Of a stretch of DNA of 64,000 bases, positions 51,857 to 61,745 are shown piece after piece. The position numbers and the translations under genes were made by a program. The notes beneath the pieces are model-generated. The model was not told the origin of the DNA. It did not search any database and saw only the letters and a program-made list of their open reading frames with translations. The DNA comes from Hyphomonadaceae bacterium. GTDB taxonomy: Bacteria > Pseudomonadota > Alphaproteobacteria > Caulobacterales > Aquidulcibacteraceae. Where the stretch lies: positions 372,001 through 436,000 of the forward strand of contig WRPI01000001.1 of assembly GCA_009773395.1 (NCBI GenBank), read 5' to 3'. How positions within the stretch are numbered: position 1 is the first letter of the stretch; every line of letters starts with the position of its first letter.

Positions 51857-52945
51857 CTAGCAAAGAGGCTCATTTTTTAACCTAGTGACGTGGCCCATTT
51901 TTCGACCCCGCCTGACTTCTTCTTTCCCGTAAATATGCGCATAGATATTGGGTTCTGCCAGCAATTCATGCGCGTTCAATATTTCGTCACCCAACAGATT
52001 GTCCATTTCAATCGCGTTCGCACAAAGTGAAGCATCACCCAAGGACAAGCCACAAATTGCGTGAATATGGGCGGCAAATTGTGAGGTTTTACATCCCTCT
52101 ATCGTCCAATGGCCCGAATTATGAACCCGTGGCGCAATTTCATTAACCACCAGACCCGATTTAGTCACGAATAATTCAACCGCCATCACGCCAACATATT
52201 TGAGCGCCTCGGCGACAGTATGGGCAATATTTTGCGCTTCAATGAATTGCTGTTCTGACATTGGCGCGGGCACAATTGATTTGCGTAAAATGCCGCCTTT
52301 ATGAAAGTTTTGCGAATTTGGGAAATGCAGCACTTGCCCATTTTGGCCACGAGCAATAATCGCCGAAGTTTCAAATTCAAACTCAACCAATGCTTCAAAA
52401 ACTGCTGGCTTTGCCGCAATTTCTTGCCACGCGCTTGCAGCATCACCCTGACCATTAACCAAAGCCTGTCCCTTGCCATCATAGCCAAGCATTCTCGCTT
52501 TTAAGATACCTTTTGGTCCAATTTTCGAAATCGCGTAATTAAGTTCTTCAAAATTATGAACACTCCGATACGGCGCAACTTTTAGACCCAAGCTTCGGAT
52601 GAATTCTTTTTCCACCAATCTGTCTTGGGTAAGTTCAAGCGCCTTGGAGCTCGGGAATAGTTGCGCGTGCTTTTCAATTAGCGCCGCCGCGCCAAGTGGA
52701 ATATTTTCAAATTCAAACGTAACCACATCACAAGATTTGGCAAATTCAATCAAAGCCTTATCATCTTCATAATTTGCGCATGTGTGGAAAGGTGTCACCA
52801 AACTTGCGGGGCAATGGCTTTCTGGCTCAAATATCCGCACTTTATATCCCAAAGGAAACGCGGCCAGCGCCAACATTCGCCCCAATTGCCCGCCACCGAC
52901 AATGCCAATAACTGCGCCAGCCTGAAGTGATTTGACCCTAGTCAA
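51857..52945 (-). CDS. purK: 5-(carboxyamino)imidazole ribonucleotide synthase
   Basis: This 362-aa ATP-grasp enzyme of purine synthesis has the N-terminal [19 protein letters not shown]-grasp segments [18 protein letters not shown] and [16 protein letters not shown], and the metal site [17 protein letters not shown]. It overlaps the end of purE by 8 bases, so the pair is translationally coupled. It makes N5-CAIR for PurE. Confidence 0.95.
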   Translation of the reverse strand: MTRVKSLQAGAVIGIVGGGQLGRMLALAAFPLGYKVRIFEPESHCPASLVTPFHTCANYEDDKALIEFAKSCDVVTFEFENIPLGAAALIEKHAQLFPSSKALELTQDRLVEKEFIRSLGLKVAPYRSVHNFEELNYAISKIGPKGILKARMLGYDGKGQALVNGQGDAASAWQEIAAKPAVFEALVEFEFETSAIIARGQNGQVLHFPNSQNFHKGGILRKSIVPAPMSEQQFIEAQNIAHTVAEALKYVGVMAVELFVTKSGLVVNEIAPRVHNSGHWTIEGCKTSQFAAHIHAICGLSLGDASLCANAIEMDNLLGDEILNAHELLAEPNIYAHIYGKEEVRRGRKMGHVTRLKNEPLC

Positions 52946-53423
52946 TTGGGCTTACATTCACTGCATCGGTTTGGGCTTGGCGCCAAGCTTCAAGCCTTAG
53001 GGCCAATTCCTCGTCATTAAGCGCCAAGACCGCTGCCGCCAAAAGCGCAGCGTTTGCTGCTCCAGCCTTGCCAATTGCCAAAGTGCCAACCGGAATGCCT
53101 TTTGGCATTTGCACAATGGAAAGCAAGCTGTCTTGCCCCGCGAGCGATTTTGACTGCACTGGCACACCAAAAACTGGAAGGCTAGTCATACTTGCGGTCA
53201 TACCAGGCAAATGAGCCGCACCACCAGCGCCAGCGATAATTACTTTCAAACCGCGCGATTTGGCGCTTTTGGCATATTCAATCAATCTATCGGGGGTTCG
53301 ATGCGCCGAAACAACTTTGGCTTCATAGGGGATTTGCAATTCGGCCAAAATTAGCGCCGCTTCATTCATGGTTTCCCAATCGGACTTTGAACCCATAATC
53401 AAGCCAATATCTGGATTTTTCAT
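52938..53423 (-). CDS. purE: N5-carboxyaminoimidazole ribonucleotide mutase
   Basis: This 161-aa class I PurE has [23 protein letters not shown] with the catalytic His, and [11 protein letters not shown]. It converts N5-CAIR to CAIR. First gene of purE-purK. purH lies about 0.6 kb further on the opposite strand, so purine genes cluster here. Confidence 0.96.
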   Translation of the reverse strand: MKNPDIGLIMGSKSDWETMNEAALILAELQIPYEAKVVSAHRTPDRLIEYAKSAKSRGLKVIIAGAGGAAHLPGMTASMTSLPVFGVPVQSKSLAGQDSLLSIVQMPKGIPVGTLAIGKAGAANAALLAAAVLALNDEELALRLEAWRQAQTDAVNVSPID

Positions 53424-53493
53424 AAATTACTCCGCGCAAAAAGCGCTAATAGACCAAACTTGTGAAAACGCAATGAAATTTAATGGTGTTCAA

Positions 53494-53943
53494 TCAGGCG
53501 GCAACTTTAATTGCCATTTCGATCGCGCTAACTGCGGCTTCCCATGCCAACATGGTGGAAGCGTGCCGTGCGGGGTAATCAATAACCCCTTCCAAATAGC
53601 GCTGTTCCCAAAATCGGCCGCTTGGAAAAGCACCGCCTTCTTTTAGCATTAAAACCAAATCATCGCGCGCCTTTATTACTTCATCGGTTTTGGCACCGAT
53701 AATGTGATGCGATAGTATTGCTGCACTTGCTTGGCCCAGAGCGCAGGCTTTGGGGTTTATTGCAAAGGCCACTATTTTTTCACGGGATTCGTCGAGTTGA
53801 AGTTCGAGTTCAATTTGCGATCCACATATTTTCGAGGTTTTTATTGCGCGGCCTACCGGCCCAGCGCCATTTGACGACAAATCACCTATGAAATGGATAT
53901 CGCTGGCAAGCTCCATAATTCGTGAATTATAAATATCAGACAT
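53494..53943 (-). CDS. Iron-sulfur cluster assembly scaffold protein (IscU/NifU-N type)
   Basis: This 149-aa protein has family segments GPVGRAIKTSKICGSQIELEL and NPKACALGQASAAILSHHI, where conserved cysteines hold the nascent cluster; the usual third Cys position is not obvious. It ends with a helical region, HASTMLAWEAAVSAIE. AGGAAG immediately precedes ATG 53943; the track's 96-residue extension reads antisense to purH and is rejected. Divergent from purH. Confidence 0.82.
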   Translation of the reverse strand: MSDIYNSRIMELASDIHFIGDLSSNGAGPVGRAIKTSKICGSQIELELQLDESREKIVAFAINPKACALGQASAAILSHHIIGAKTDEVIKARDDLVLMLKEGGAFPSGRFWEQRYLEGVIDYPARHASTMLAWEAAVSAIEMAIKVAA

Positions 53944-54052
53944 GCTTCCTTGATAGCAGTTCAATTCCCACAAACCAAGCTGGCGTCTGCCGTAGTAAAG
54001 GTTGAAGTTCGTGCCTTTTATGTTAAAGCACGCCGCAACACAGGAATCAGCC

Positions 54053-55642
54053 ATGAGCCAAGACATCATCCAAACTAAACGCGCACTAATTTCACTTTCT
54101 GACAAAGTTTCTTTGGAGCGGGTGGCACGCCAATTGGTGGAATATGGCGTTGAAATATTATCAACTGGTGGAACTGCCAAAGCGCTCGAAACTATGGGTA
54201 TTGCTGTCATTGACGTTGCGCAAATCACCAATTTCCCTGAAATGATGGACGGCAGGGTTAAGACCTTGCACCCTATGGTTCATGGTGGACTATTGGCGCT
54301 GCGCGATTTACCGAGTCACGCCCAATCAATGCGCGAACATAATATCCAAGGCATAGATCTTTTGTGGGTCAATTTATATCCATTTGAAGAAACTTTGGAC
54401 AAGGGTTCGGACTTCGACACTTGCATTGAAAATATCGATATTGGCGGGCCGGCAATGATACGCGCTGGCGCAAAAAATCATGGCTATTGCGCGGTAGCAA
54501 CCGATGATGATGACATCGAGCTGGTGCTTGCTGATTTGGCGGTGCATAAAGGCACAACCCACTTGGTCCGCAAAACCCTTGCGGCAAGGGCATATTCGCG
54601 CACTGCTGCTTATGATGCCGCGATTTCTAATTGGTATATGGCGCAATTGGGGGAAACCTCGCCAAAATATCGCACCCTTGGCGGCAAAAAATGCGCCGAT
54701 TTGCGTTATGGCGAAAACCCCCACCAAAAAGCGGCCTATTATTCAAGCGGTGAAAAGCGCTATGGCGTCGCCAGCGCCAAACAATTACAGGGCAAAGAGC
54801 TTAGCTATAATAATTACAATGATACTGACGCTGCCTATGAATTAGTGACCGAATTTGACCCAGCGCAAAAACCTGCAATTGCGATTATTAAACATGCCAA
54901 TCCATGTGGTGTGGCCGTGGGTGAGACCATGCTGACCGCCTATCAAAACGCCCTTGGTTGCGACCCAGTTTCGGCATTCGGTGGTATTATCGCGTGCAAT
55001 GGCCTTTTGGACGCAGAGGCCGCAGTTGCAATGGTGGAAGTTTTCACCGAAGTAGTAATCGCACCGCAAATAACCGAAGAAGCAATTGAGATTTTCGCCA
55101 AAAAGAAGAATTTGCGGCTGCTTTTGGCGGGTGGTTTGCCCAATCCAAACACGGGCGGCGCAAATTATCGCACAATTGCGGGTGGTTTTTTGGTTCAAGA
55201 TCGAGACAATGCGCCAATTTTACGGGAAAATTTGAAAGTCGTTACCAAGCGCACACCAAGCGATAAGGAAATTGAAGATCTAATTTTTGCGTTCAAAATC
55301 GCCAAGCACGTTAAATCCAACGCAATTGTTTACGCCAAAGATCTAATAAGCGTCGGCATTGGCGCAGGGCAAATGAACCGCCGCGATAGCGCGTTTATTG
55401 CTGCAAAACGCGCGGTCGATGCCGCAAAACTCGCAAATTGGGGCTCGCCAAAAACTATCGGGTCGGCCTGTGCTTCCGATGCATTTTTCCCGTTTGCCGA
55501 TGGCTTGCTCGAAGCAGTGGCGGCAGGCGCGACTTCGGTTATTCAACCAGGCGGATCTATTCGTGATGATGAAGTTATCAAAGCCGCAGATGAAGCGGGT
55601 ATTGCCATGGTGTTCACTGGGCAAAGACATTTTCGTCATTAA
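54053..55642 (+). CDS. purH: Bifunctional AICAR transformylase/IMP cyclohydrolase
   Basis: This 529-aa enzyme catalyses the last two steps of IMP synthesis. The N-terminal MGS-like cyclohydrolase domain (residues 1-200) contains [21 protein letters not shown] and [17 protein letters not shown]. The C-terminal transformylase has KHANPCGVA with the catalytic K-H and ends with the [11 protein letters not shown] and IQPGGSIRD segments. Start at [12 protein letters not shown] (54053). Confidence 0.97.
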   Translation: MSQDIIQTKRALISLSDKVSLERVARQLVEYGVEILSTGGTAKALETMGIAVIDVAQITNFPEMMDGRVKTLHPMVHGGLLALRDLPSHAQSMREHNIQGIDLLWVNLYPFEETLDKGSDFDTCIENIDIGGPAMIRAGAKNHGYCAVATDDDDIELVLADLAVHKGTTHLVRKTLAARAYSRTAAYDAAISNWYMAQLGETSPKYRTLGGKKCADLRYGENPHQKAAYYSSGEKRYGVASAKQLQGKELSYNNYNDTDAAYELVTEFDPAQKPAIAIIKHANPCGVAVGETMLTAYQNALGCDPVSAFGGIIACNGLLDAEAAVAMVEVFTEVVIAPQITEEAIEIFAKKKNLRLLLAGGLPNPNTGGANYRTIAGGFLVQDRDNAPILRENLKVVTKRTPSDKEIEDLIFAFKIAKHVKSNAIVYAKDLISVGIGAGQMNRRDSAFIAAKRAVDAAKLANWGSPKTIGSACASDAFFPFADGLLEAVAAGATSVIQPGGSIRDDEVIKAADEAGIAMVFTGQRHFRH

Positions 55643-55738
55643 ATTAGTTTAAGTTTTGTCGAATTTCAAAATATAATAATTATATTCGCATTATGGACAC
55701 AACCATATGAAAATAATAGACAAAAGAGCCAATAAAAT

Positions 55739-56512
55739 ATGAAAAAACTCCCGCGCGAAACCCTTAATCAGCGAATAGATCGCCTTGTATCTGGCTTTAA
55801 GGCCCACAAACCTGAAGGTGTTGGTCCGTTCCCAACTATAATAATGTTACATGGTTGCGGACGCGCAGATATGCCGCAAGCTGCCTATGTTGAGGCATGC
55901 CTACAAAGTGACATTGCTTGTATTGTCGTTGATTCTTATGCGCCAAGGCAAATTAGTATGGTTGAATCAATGGGAACTGTATGCACTGGCGTGCAATTAT
56001 GGGGTCGTGAGCGCGCAGGCGATTTAGTGGCGGCGCTGGCTTGGGCGAAATCCCTTGATTGGGTGGACGCTGGCCATATAAGCGCTTTGGGCTGGAGCCA
56101 CGGCGGCTGGACGATTATGGACGCTTTGGCACTCGAAAAATCGCTTTCCCAATATACGCAAATAAGCGATTTATGCGATAAACCGCTTGAGAGCTTGAAA
56201 TCTGTTTTCTTGATTTACCCTTGGTGTGGGCCAGGAAGCCATTCGGCAATGCGCGGTTGGAATCGTAATTTGCCGGCGCACATGATTGTCGGTGGGCGCG
56301 ATTTGGTTTCGGGCGAATTTTTGCCCAAGCGAGCCGCAAAAAAGCTAAAAGACAATGGTGTTAATATTGATGTGTCACTTTTTGAACGGGCAACGCATGG
56401 TTTTGACGAGCCCGACGCACTCCACCCCGCACAAAAATACGACCCCGAGCTAACTAGCCGCGCCACGCAAATGGTGGTTGATTTTGTTAGAACTAATGTG
56501 GCGATGGCGTGA
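55739..56512 (+). CDS. Dienelactone hydrolase-like alpha/beta hydrolase
   Basis: This 257-aa protein has the alpha/beta-hydrolase fold: IIMLHGCGRADMP (oxyanion loop), nucleophile Ser in LGWSHGGW, Asp in IVGGRDLVSG and His in RATHGFD. The order and spacing match the dienelactone hydrolase family. No clear signal peptide. Substrate unknown. Confidence 0.85.
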   Translation: MKKLPRETLNQRIDRLVSGFKAHKPEGVGPFPTIIMLHGCGRADMPQAAYVEACLQSDIACIVVDSYAPRQISMVESMGTVCTGVQLWGRERAGDLVAALAWAKSLDWVDAGHISALGWSHGGWTIMDALALEKSLSQYTQISDLCDKPLESLKSVFLIYPWCGPGSHSAMRGWNRNLPAHMIVGGRDLVSGEFLPKRAAKKLKDNGVNIDVSLFERATHGFDEPDALHPAQKYDPELTSRATQMVVDFVRTNVAMA

Positions 56513-56594
56513 TATTATGATTTAACATTTTGCTGAAAAACTGCTTTCTTCTGCTTCCCCAAATTGAAACCTCTGAGAATGTCATAGAATTTAT

Positions 56595-56719
56595 TGTCAC
56601 CCCCGAAAAATCGCAGATTTTGTCGGGGATCTCGTATTTATTTCACTGAGATCCCCGACATTTTCTTCCATCTTCGCCCTTTGGGCTACGCTGGACAAGT
56701 CGAAAATTCGGAGATGACA
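56595..56719. repeat. Family C palindromic element (single copy)
   Basis: Outer arms are TGTCACCCCCGAAAAATCG and CGAAAATTCGGAGATGACA. Inside is a perfect 13-bp stem TGTCGGGGATCTC/GAGATCCCCGACA (56621-56633 and 56648-56660) and a small GCCC-TTT-GGGC hairpin. It resembles the GGGGATCTC-type intergenic palindromes common in alphaproteobacteria. It sits between convergent genes; no second full copy is in the window. Confidence 0.75.
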
Positions 56720-56783
56720 CTGTTCGTTGTTACTTTCGCAGAGGTCTCAAAATTGGGGAAGGAGATGGTTCTTTGGCAGACTA

Positions 56784-58034
56784 TTACAACGCTTGACCTT
56801 GCAATAGCTTCGGCAATTCGCCAATTACTCCGCCTGCATTACGGGCAAAAAAGCGGCGCAGTGGGCCGATTTTATCTACCATACCTAATCCTATATTCCG
56901 AATAAACCTTAGTGGCGCAATATCGTTTGAAAATAGCCGCACAAATGCATCGCATGACAAAGCCACCATCAATGTGTCGGTGCGCCGCCAAGCAGCGTAA
57001 CGCTCCAACACATTCGCATCACCAATATCAAGCCCGAGATTATGGGATTCGACCAAAATTTCCGCCAATGCCGCCACGTCTTTTAGACCAAGATTAAAAC
57101 CTTGCCCTGCGACTGGGTGAATGCCGTGTGCTGCGTCACCTGCCAAAGCCACGCGCGGGAGATACCAATCTGCGGCTAGTTCCAAGGTTAAGGGATAGGC
57201 AAATATCGGCGCGCAAATTGTCACTTTGCCCAAAATATCACCAAAGCGTTTTTGTAATTCGGCTTCAATTTCGGCTTGTGGCAATTCCACAATTGCGGCG
57301 GCTCGGCTCGGTTGTTCGGACCATACAATGCTGGCGCGGTTATCGGGCAATGGCAGTATGGCAAATGGCCCAGCGGGAAGAAAATATTCATAGGCCACGT
57401 CATTATGGGGCTTTTCCAACGATACAGTGGTGACAATGCCAGTTTGATTATATCCGAATTTATGTGTTTTTATGCCAGCTTCGCGGCGAATAAACGAACC
57501 GCGACCATCAGCGCCCACTAAAAGCCGCGCTTTCATGGATTTACCGCTTTGTAGCTTCACCTCAATTTGCGCGCCAAGATCTGTGAATCCGACAACTGAA
57601 TCTGGTGTTATTCTGGTGATATTGGGCCGCGTATCGGCGGCTTTGTCTAATGCTAATCTAGTATGGCGATTTTCGACCATATAGCCCAATGGTTCATCGG
57701 TTTCGGTGATTTCTGCATCATCAAAATGCAAACTCAGGCCAATTGCGCCGCCTTTTTTGGCACCGTCACCAACCCTGCCATCAACCACCAAAATTTCTTT
57801 GATTTCGCCCAATTCTTGAATTTGGCTTTTCACCCCCAATACATCAAGCATTCGCATTGCCGAATAAGCAATCGCGCAGGATCGTCCGTCATAGGCGGGT
57901 TCCAACATTTGCGATGGCGCCAATCTATCCACCACCGCGACTGTTAGGCCACCACTTTCAAGCGCCAGGGCCAATGATAAACCAACAAGCCCACCGCCAG
58001 CGATAATTACATCAAAAATTTCTTCATTTTCCAT
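56784..58034 (-). CDS. ubiH: UbiH/UbiF/VisC/COQ6 family FAD hydroxylase
   Basis: This 416-aa class A flavoprotein monooxygenase acts in ubiquinone ring hydroxylation. It has N-terminal IIAGGGLVGLSLALAL, the mid-domain GADGRGSFIRREAGI, and the FAD-ribityl motif ALAGDAAHGIHPVAGQGFNL. Which ring position is hydroxylated cannot be assigned, since alphaproteobacteria use UbiL/UbiM variants of this family. Divergent from ftsK. Confidence 0.88.
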   Translation of the reverse strand: MENEEIFDVIIAGGGLVGLSLALALESGGLTVAVVDRLAPSQMLEPAYDGRSCAIAYSAMRMLDVLGVKSQIQELGEIKEILVVDGRVGDGAKKGGAIGLSLHFDDAEITETDEPLGYMVENRHTRLALDKAADTRPNITRITPDSVVGFTDLGAQIEVKLQSGKSMKARLLVGADGRGSFIRREAGIKTHKFGYNQTGIVTTVSLEKPHNDVAYEYFLPAGPFAILPLPDNRASIVWSEQPSRAAAIVELPQAEIEAELQKRFGDILGKVTICAPIFAYPLTLELAADWYLPRVALAGDAAHGIHPVAGQGFNLGLKDVAALAEILVESHNLGLDIGDANVLERYAAWRRTDTLMVALSCDAFVRLFSNDIAPLRFIRNIGLGMVDKIGPLRRFFARNAGGVIGELPKLLQGQAL

Positions 58035-58193
58035 GCAAACATATTAGCGGATTTTTATGTGAATGTTACCTAATTTTCAGCCCATAAAGCGCGACAAATT
58101 ATGTCCTTGTCTTAACTGCTTACTAACCACGCTTGAAATAGAGTGCTTGTGGTTAATTAACATATGAAAATGGTCGTTTTTGAGGCAGTGAAA

Positions 58194-60503
58194 ATGAGTA
58201 AAAAGCCGCGTAATTATCGTGAAAATTATGAAGGTGGGGCGCGGCTTAGTTGGGCGCAAAAACTTGGCCGCGATGTTGGCCTTGGCTCGCTCGCTTTGCT
58301 TTCTTTGGCGGCGAGCGGCGCTAATGTTTCTTATAGCCCGAATGACCCCAGCTTCAATACAGCCAGTGGTAATGAAATTTCCAATTGGCTTGGGCAGGGC
58401 GGTGCGGCTTTTGCCGATATTACCCAACAAATATTTGGACTGGCATCAATTCCAATCGCGGTTTTTGTTGGTGGCGTAAGTGTTTTTGCGCTTATGAAGG
58501 GGCCAAATCGGATAGAACGCGGCAAATTGCGGTTTTGGCTTGGCGTGGGCGCGCTTTTATTGCTTTGCGTCGCGCTATCTGCTCTGCCGCCTTCGGCAAA
58601 ATGGCCAATGGAAATTGGTTTTGGCGGTTTATTGGGCGATGCATTATTGGCAGTCTTTACATTCGCGTTTCAACACGCAGCATGGGCCAAAGCGCTTTTT
58701 GGCATTTTTGCTGCGGCGGGCTTACTTGTGTGCAGCTATTTCGCTTTTAGTTTGAAGCTCAAAGATTTGTATGCGACTTTAGATTCGGCACAATATTATT
58801 GGGCTAGCCTGCGGGTTGGTTTTGATGAAATTTTCAACAAAAATGCCGCGCCGCGCAAAAATACGAAAGCAAGAAGCGCTGATACTGACCAAATCAACCA
58901 AAGATTTGCGCCGCGCGCGCCCAGCAACAGCATTGCTGTTGATATCCCCAAGAAAAGCAAAGAATCGGCGCGGGCATTAAAGGAAGCGCAACCAAGCCTA
59001 CCGCTTATTTCTGGCGATTTTTTCCAACTTCCACGGCTTGAGTTTTTGGCCAAGCCAAAGCAGCGCAATTTCACGCATGACGAAGCCGCCCTAAAGCAAA
59101 ACGCGCATTTGCTTATGTCGGTTTTAACGCAATATAAAGTGCAGGGCGAAATTATTAATGTTCGCCCTGGGCCAGTAGTTACGCTTTATGAGCTTGAACC
59201 AGAAGCCGGAATAAAAGGCGCAAGGGTGATAAATCTTGCCGATGATATTGCGAGATCAATGGCAGCAATATCGTGCCGCGTTGCTGTGGTTAAAGGGCGC
59301 AATGCAATTGGGATTGAATTGCCAAATGCGCGGCGCGAATCGGTATTTTTACGCACATTATTGTCCTCCGCCGAATATGACTTGCGCGATATTAGTTTGC
59401 CGCTAGCATTGGGTGAAACCATTGGTGGTGAGCCAACAATTGCAGATCTTGCGAAAATGCCACATTTGTTGATTGCGGGAACCACGGGTTCGGGCAAGTC
59501 TGTTGGTATCAATGCCATGATATTGTCTTTGCTTTATCGTTTAACCCCAGACCAATGCCGCTTTATTATGATTGACCCAAAAATGTTGGAGCTTTCGGTT
59601 TATGACGGTATTCCACATTTATTAGCACCTGTGGTGACTGACCCAAAACAAGCAGTAAGCGCGCTAAAATGGACAGTGCGTGAAATGGAAAACCGTTATC
59701 GCCTAATGTCTAAAATCGGCGTTAGAAATATCGCGGGCTTTAATGAGCGCGCGAAAGAAGCCGCGCGCAAAGGCGAGACTTTCCCAATTACCGAGCGCGT
59801 TGGATGGGATAAAGACACTGGCCAGCCAATAGTAGAAACTCGCAATATCGAACTTAAATCCATGCCATTCATTGTCGTGGTTATTGACGAAATGGCGGAT
59901 TTAATGCTGGTGGCCGGCAAAGAAATTGAAGGTGCGGTGCAAAGGCTGGCGCAAATGGCACGTGCAGCGGGCATTCACTTAATTATGGCGACCCAAAGGC
60001 CGTCGGTTGACGTTATTACCGGCACAATTAAAGCCAATTTCCCAACCCGCATTTCCTATATGGTGACGTCAAAAATTGATAGCCGCACTATATTGGGCGA
60101 ATCGGGGGCCGAACAATTACTTGGCCAAGGCGATTTACTGTTTATGGCTGGCGGTGGGCGCATTAGCCGCCACCATGGGCCATTTGTTGCCGATGAAGAA
60201 GTTCGTCAAATTGTTGCCTCATTGAAGGAGCAAGGTGTGCCTGACTATTATGAAGACATTACGGCTGTTTGCGATGATGATGACAATGGTTCGTCATTCA
60301 GCGTTAATTCGGGTGATGAATTATTTGATAGGGCGGTTGAAATTGTGGCGCGCGATAGAAAGGTTTCCACTTCATATTTGCAGCGGCAATTGAAACTAGG
60401 CTATAATCGTGCAGCTGACCTTGTTGATAGAATGGAACGCGAAGGAATGATTTCCCCGGCGGATCATGTTGGCAAAAGGCAAATTTTGCTGCCGCAACAT
60501 TAG
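58194..60503 (+). CDS. ftsK: DNA translocase FtsK
   Basis: This 769-aa protein couples chromosome-terminus segregation to division. It has an N-terminal region with about four membrane helices (residues 20-200), a short linker (210-280), and the motor domain with Walker A AGTTGSGKSVGIN and Walker B FIVVVIDEMADLML. The C-terminal gamma winged helix, DELFDRAVEIVARDRKVSTS..., recognises KOPS sites. The linker is short compared with E. coli FtsK. ATG 58194 has GAGG upstream and is preferred over 58164. Confidence 0.96.
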   Translation: MSKKPRNYRENYEGGARLSWAQKLGRDVGLGSLALLSLAASGANVSYSPNDPSFNTASGNEISNWLGQGGAAFADITQQIFGLASIPIAVFVGGVSVFALMKGPNRIERGKLRFWLGVGALLLLCVALSALPPSAKWPMEIGFGGLLGDALLAVFTFAFQHAAWAKALFGIFAAAGLLVCSYFAFSLKLKDLYATLDSAQYYWASLRVGFDEIFNKNAAPRKNTKARSADTDQINQRFAPRAPSNSIAVDIPKKSKESARALKEAQPSLPLISGDFFQLPRLEFLAKPKQRNFTHDEAALKQNAHLLMSVLTQYKVQGEIINVRPGPVVTLYELEPEAGIKGARVINLADDIARSMAAISCRVAVVKGRNAIGIELPNARRESVFLRTLLSSAEYDLRDISLPLALGETIGGEPTIADLAKMPHLLIAGTTGSGKSVGINAMILSLLYRLTPDQCRFIMIDPKMLELSVYDGIPHLLAPVVTDPKQAVSALKWTVREMENRYRLMSKIGVRNIAGFNERAKEAARKGETFPITERVGWDKDTGQPIVETRNIELKSMPFIVVVIDEMADLMLVAGKEIEGAVQRLAQMARAAGIHLIMATQRPSVDVITGTIKANFPTRISYMVTSKIDSRTILGESGAEQLLGQGDLLFMAGGGRISRHHGPFVADEEVRQIVASLKEQGVPDYYEDITAVCDDDDNGSSFSVNSGDELFDRAVEIVARDRKVSTSYLQRQLKLGYNRAADLVDRMEREGMISPADHVGKRQILLPQH

Positions 60504-60516
60504 ATTTGAGTAAATT

Positions 60517-61164
60517 ATGAGAAATAAAATTGTGAGCCTGGCGTTGTGTTCGGCGATTTTGACCAGCGTTACAGTAGCGATTGTTACAGGTGCAAATGCC
60601 CAAGCCATTACAGGCGCGAGCTTGCAAGAAACAGTTTTGCGCGCCAACACATCAATCAATGCGCTACGCAATGTTCAGGGTCGTTTCGTGCAAACTAACC
60701 CTAATAATACGACAAGCGGCGGTAGTTTTTGGCTAAGCCGCCCTGGCAAAATGCGTTTTGAATATGAGGGAAGCGCGCCCTTATTGGTTGTGGCCGATGG
60801 AACCAATGTAATTGTCCGCGATGTAAGGCTTAGAACTACCGAGCGTTATGCCCTTCGTTCCACGCCATTGTATTTTTTACTAAAACCCTCCCTAAACTTA
60901 GCTAATGAAGTCAATATTATTGGCGCCGAACGTGTAAACGGCAAAACAATTATCGCGATGCGCGATAGACGCGCCGAAGCGCAGGGCGAATTGCGTGTGG
61001 TTTTTTCAGCGAACATGGAATTGGAAGAATGGTCGATTAAAGATCGGCAAAACCGCGTCACAAGAGTGCGCTTGGTTGAACGGCGCACCTCACAAAGCGC
61101 CTATGCGAGAAGCCTGTTTGTTGTCCCTGATACTGGTTCGCGTAATATTAACAAGAAAAATTAG
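60517..61164 (+). CDS. lolA: Outer-membrane lipoprotein carrier protein LolA
   Basis: This 215-aa periplasmic protein shuttles lipoproteins from LolCDE to the outer membrane. It has a signal peptide ending GANAQA, then LRNVQGRFVQTNPNNTTSGG, FWLSRPGKMRFEYEG and DGTNVIVRDVRLRTTERY, typical of the family. It follows ftsK by 13 bases, and the ftsK-lolA-xthA order is common in Alphaproteobacteria. It serves lipoproteins such as those encoded at 42.9 and 45.8 kb. Confidence 0.93.
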   Translation: MRNKIVSLALCSAILTSVTVAIVTGANAQAITGASLQETVLRANTSINALRNVQGRFVQTNPNNTTSGGSFWLSRPGKMRFEYEGSAPLLVVADGTNVIVRDVRLRTTERYALRSTPLYFLLKPSLNLANEVNIIGAERVNGKTIIAMRDRRAEAQGELRVVFSANMELEEWSIKDRQNRVTRVRLVERRTSQSAYARSLFVVPDTGSRNINKKN

Positions 61165-61236
61165 GACATCAGAGATTCGAGTGGAATTGGTAACGCTTAG
61201 TCTTGGCCATAAGAATTTGTTATGAGAAAGAGAAGT

Positions 61237-61375
61237 TGAGTGGCTTAGGAATGGTTTATGGCGAAAATCTTTTTGCTCTTCGCCCCATCCAAAAAGTCTG
61301 CAACTTTTTGGGGCTCATCGAGATTTCCCCGAAACCTTTCATCAAGTTTGATTTGCGCCCTAGGCTTTTGTCAAG
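61237..61375. repeat. Family A repeat, truncated and interrupted copy A4
   Basis: Begins GAGTGGCTTAGGAATGGTTT as in A3 and ends within the central stem at GCGCCCTAGGCTTTTGTCAA; the second half of the stem and the distal hairpin are missing. Between the two conserved parts lies an extra stretch of about 55 bases containing CCAAAAAGT-CTGCA-ACTTTTTGG and ATTTCCCCGAAACC. It lies in the lolA-xthA gap. Confidence 0.75.
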
Positions 61376-61535
61376 CGATGGATCAAATGTAGATATTTGG
61401 TGTAACTTGAATCGTTGGTAGTCTAGTTTTCTTTCTGGTCGCGTTTTTGGCGCGCAAAACCACTCGCCTTTTTGAGTAAAGCACTTTAGTTACTGTTGCA
61501 AAAAACCCACACACAATATTTAATTTTTTTTAACT

Positions 61536-61564
61536 TGTGTTTTATTTTGAACTGTGACACTATT
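61536..61564 (+). promoter_or_regulatory. Promoter of the candidate sRNA
   Basis: TTGTGT (61536-61541), exactly 17 bases, then CACTAT (61559-61564). The -10 hexamer is the same as the one proposed at nrdA. Confidence 0.5.
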
Positions 61565-61690
61565 GCAGCATCAGAGCGATAGTGCAGTTAAGAACTTGTT
61601 CTTGTCTGGTTGTTCTGACCGGTTTCCCCTCCCGGTAAAGACGTTTCGAACGTCAGGGCGTCTAGGTGAGGACTTAGGCGCCCTTTTCTT
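61565..61690 (+). ncRNA. Candidate structured small RNA with pyrimidine loop and intrinsic terminator
   Basis: No ORF, yet dense structure: AAGAAC/GTTCTT, then ACCGG-TTTCCCCTC-CCGGT whose loop is anti-Shine-Dalgarno-like (CCCCUC), then GACGT-TTCGA-ACGTC. It ends in a long terminator stem (61657-61667 with 61674-61684, GGGCG...CGCCC) followed by TTTTCTTTT. A promoter sits directly upstream. Alphaproteobacterial sRNAs with CCUCC-rich loops that block ribosome binding are known; which family this belongs to, if any, needs a covariance search. It is upstream of xthA but ends before it, so it is not simply a leader. Confidence 0.65.
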
Positions 61691-61745
61691 TTGGGTTTCT
61701 CAATGTTGTTGACATTTGCTGGCAAAACATGATTTCCCCAAAATC

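Noticed and set aside
53946-54231. 96-residue extension of the Fe-S scaffold protein
   Set aside because: It is antisense to the start of purH and lacks family similarity; a good start lies at 53943.
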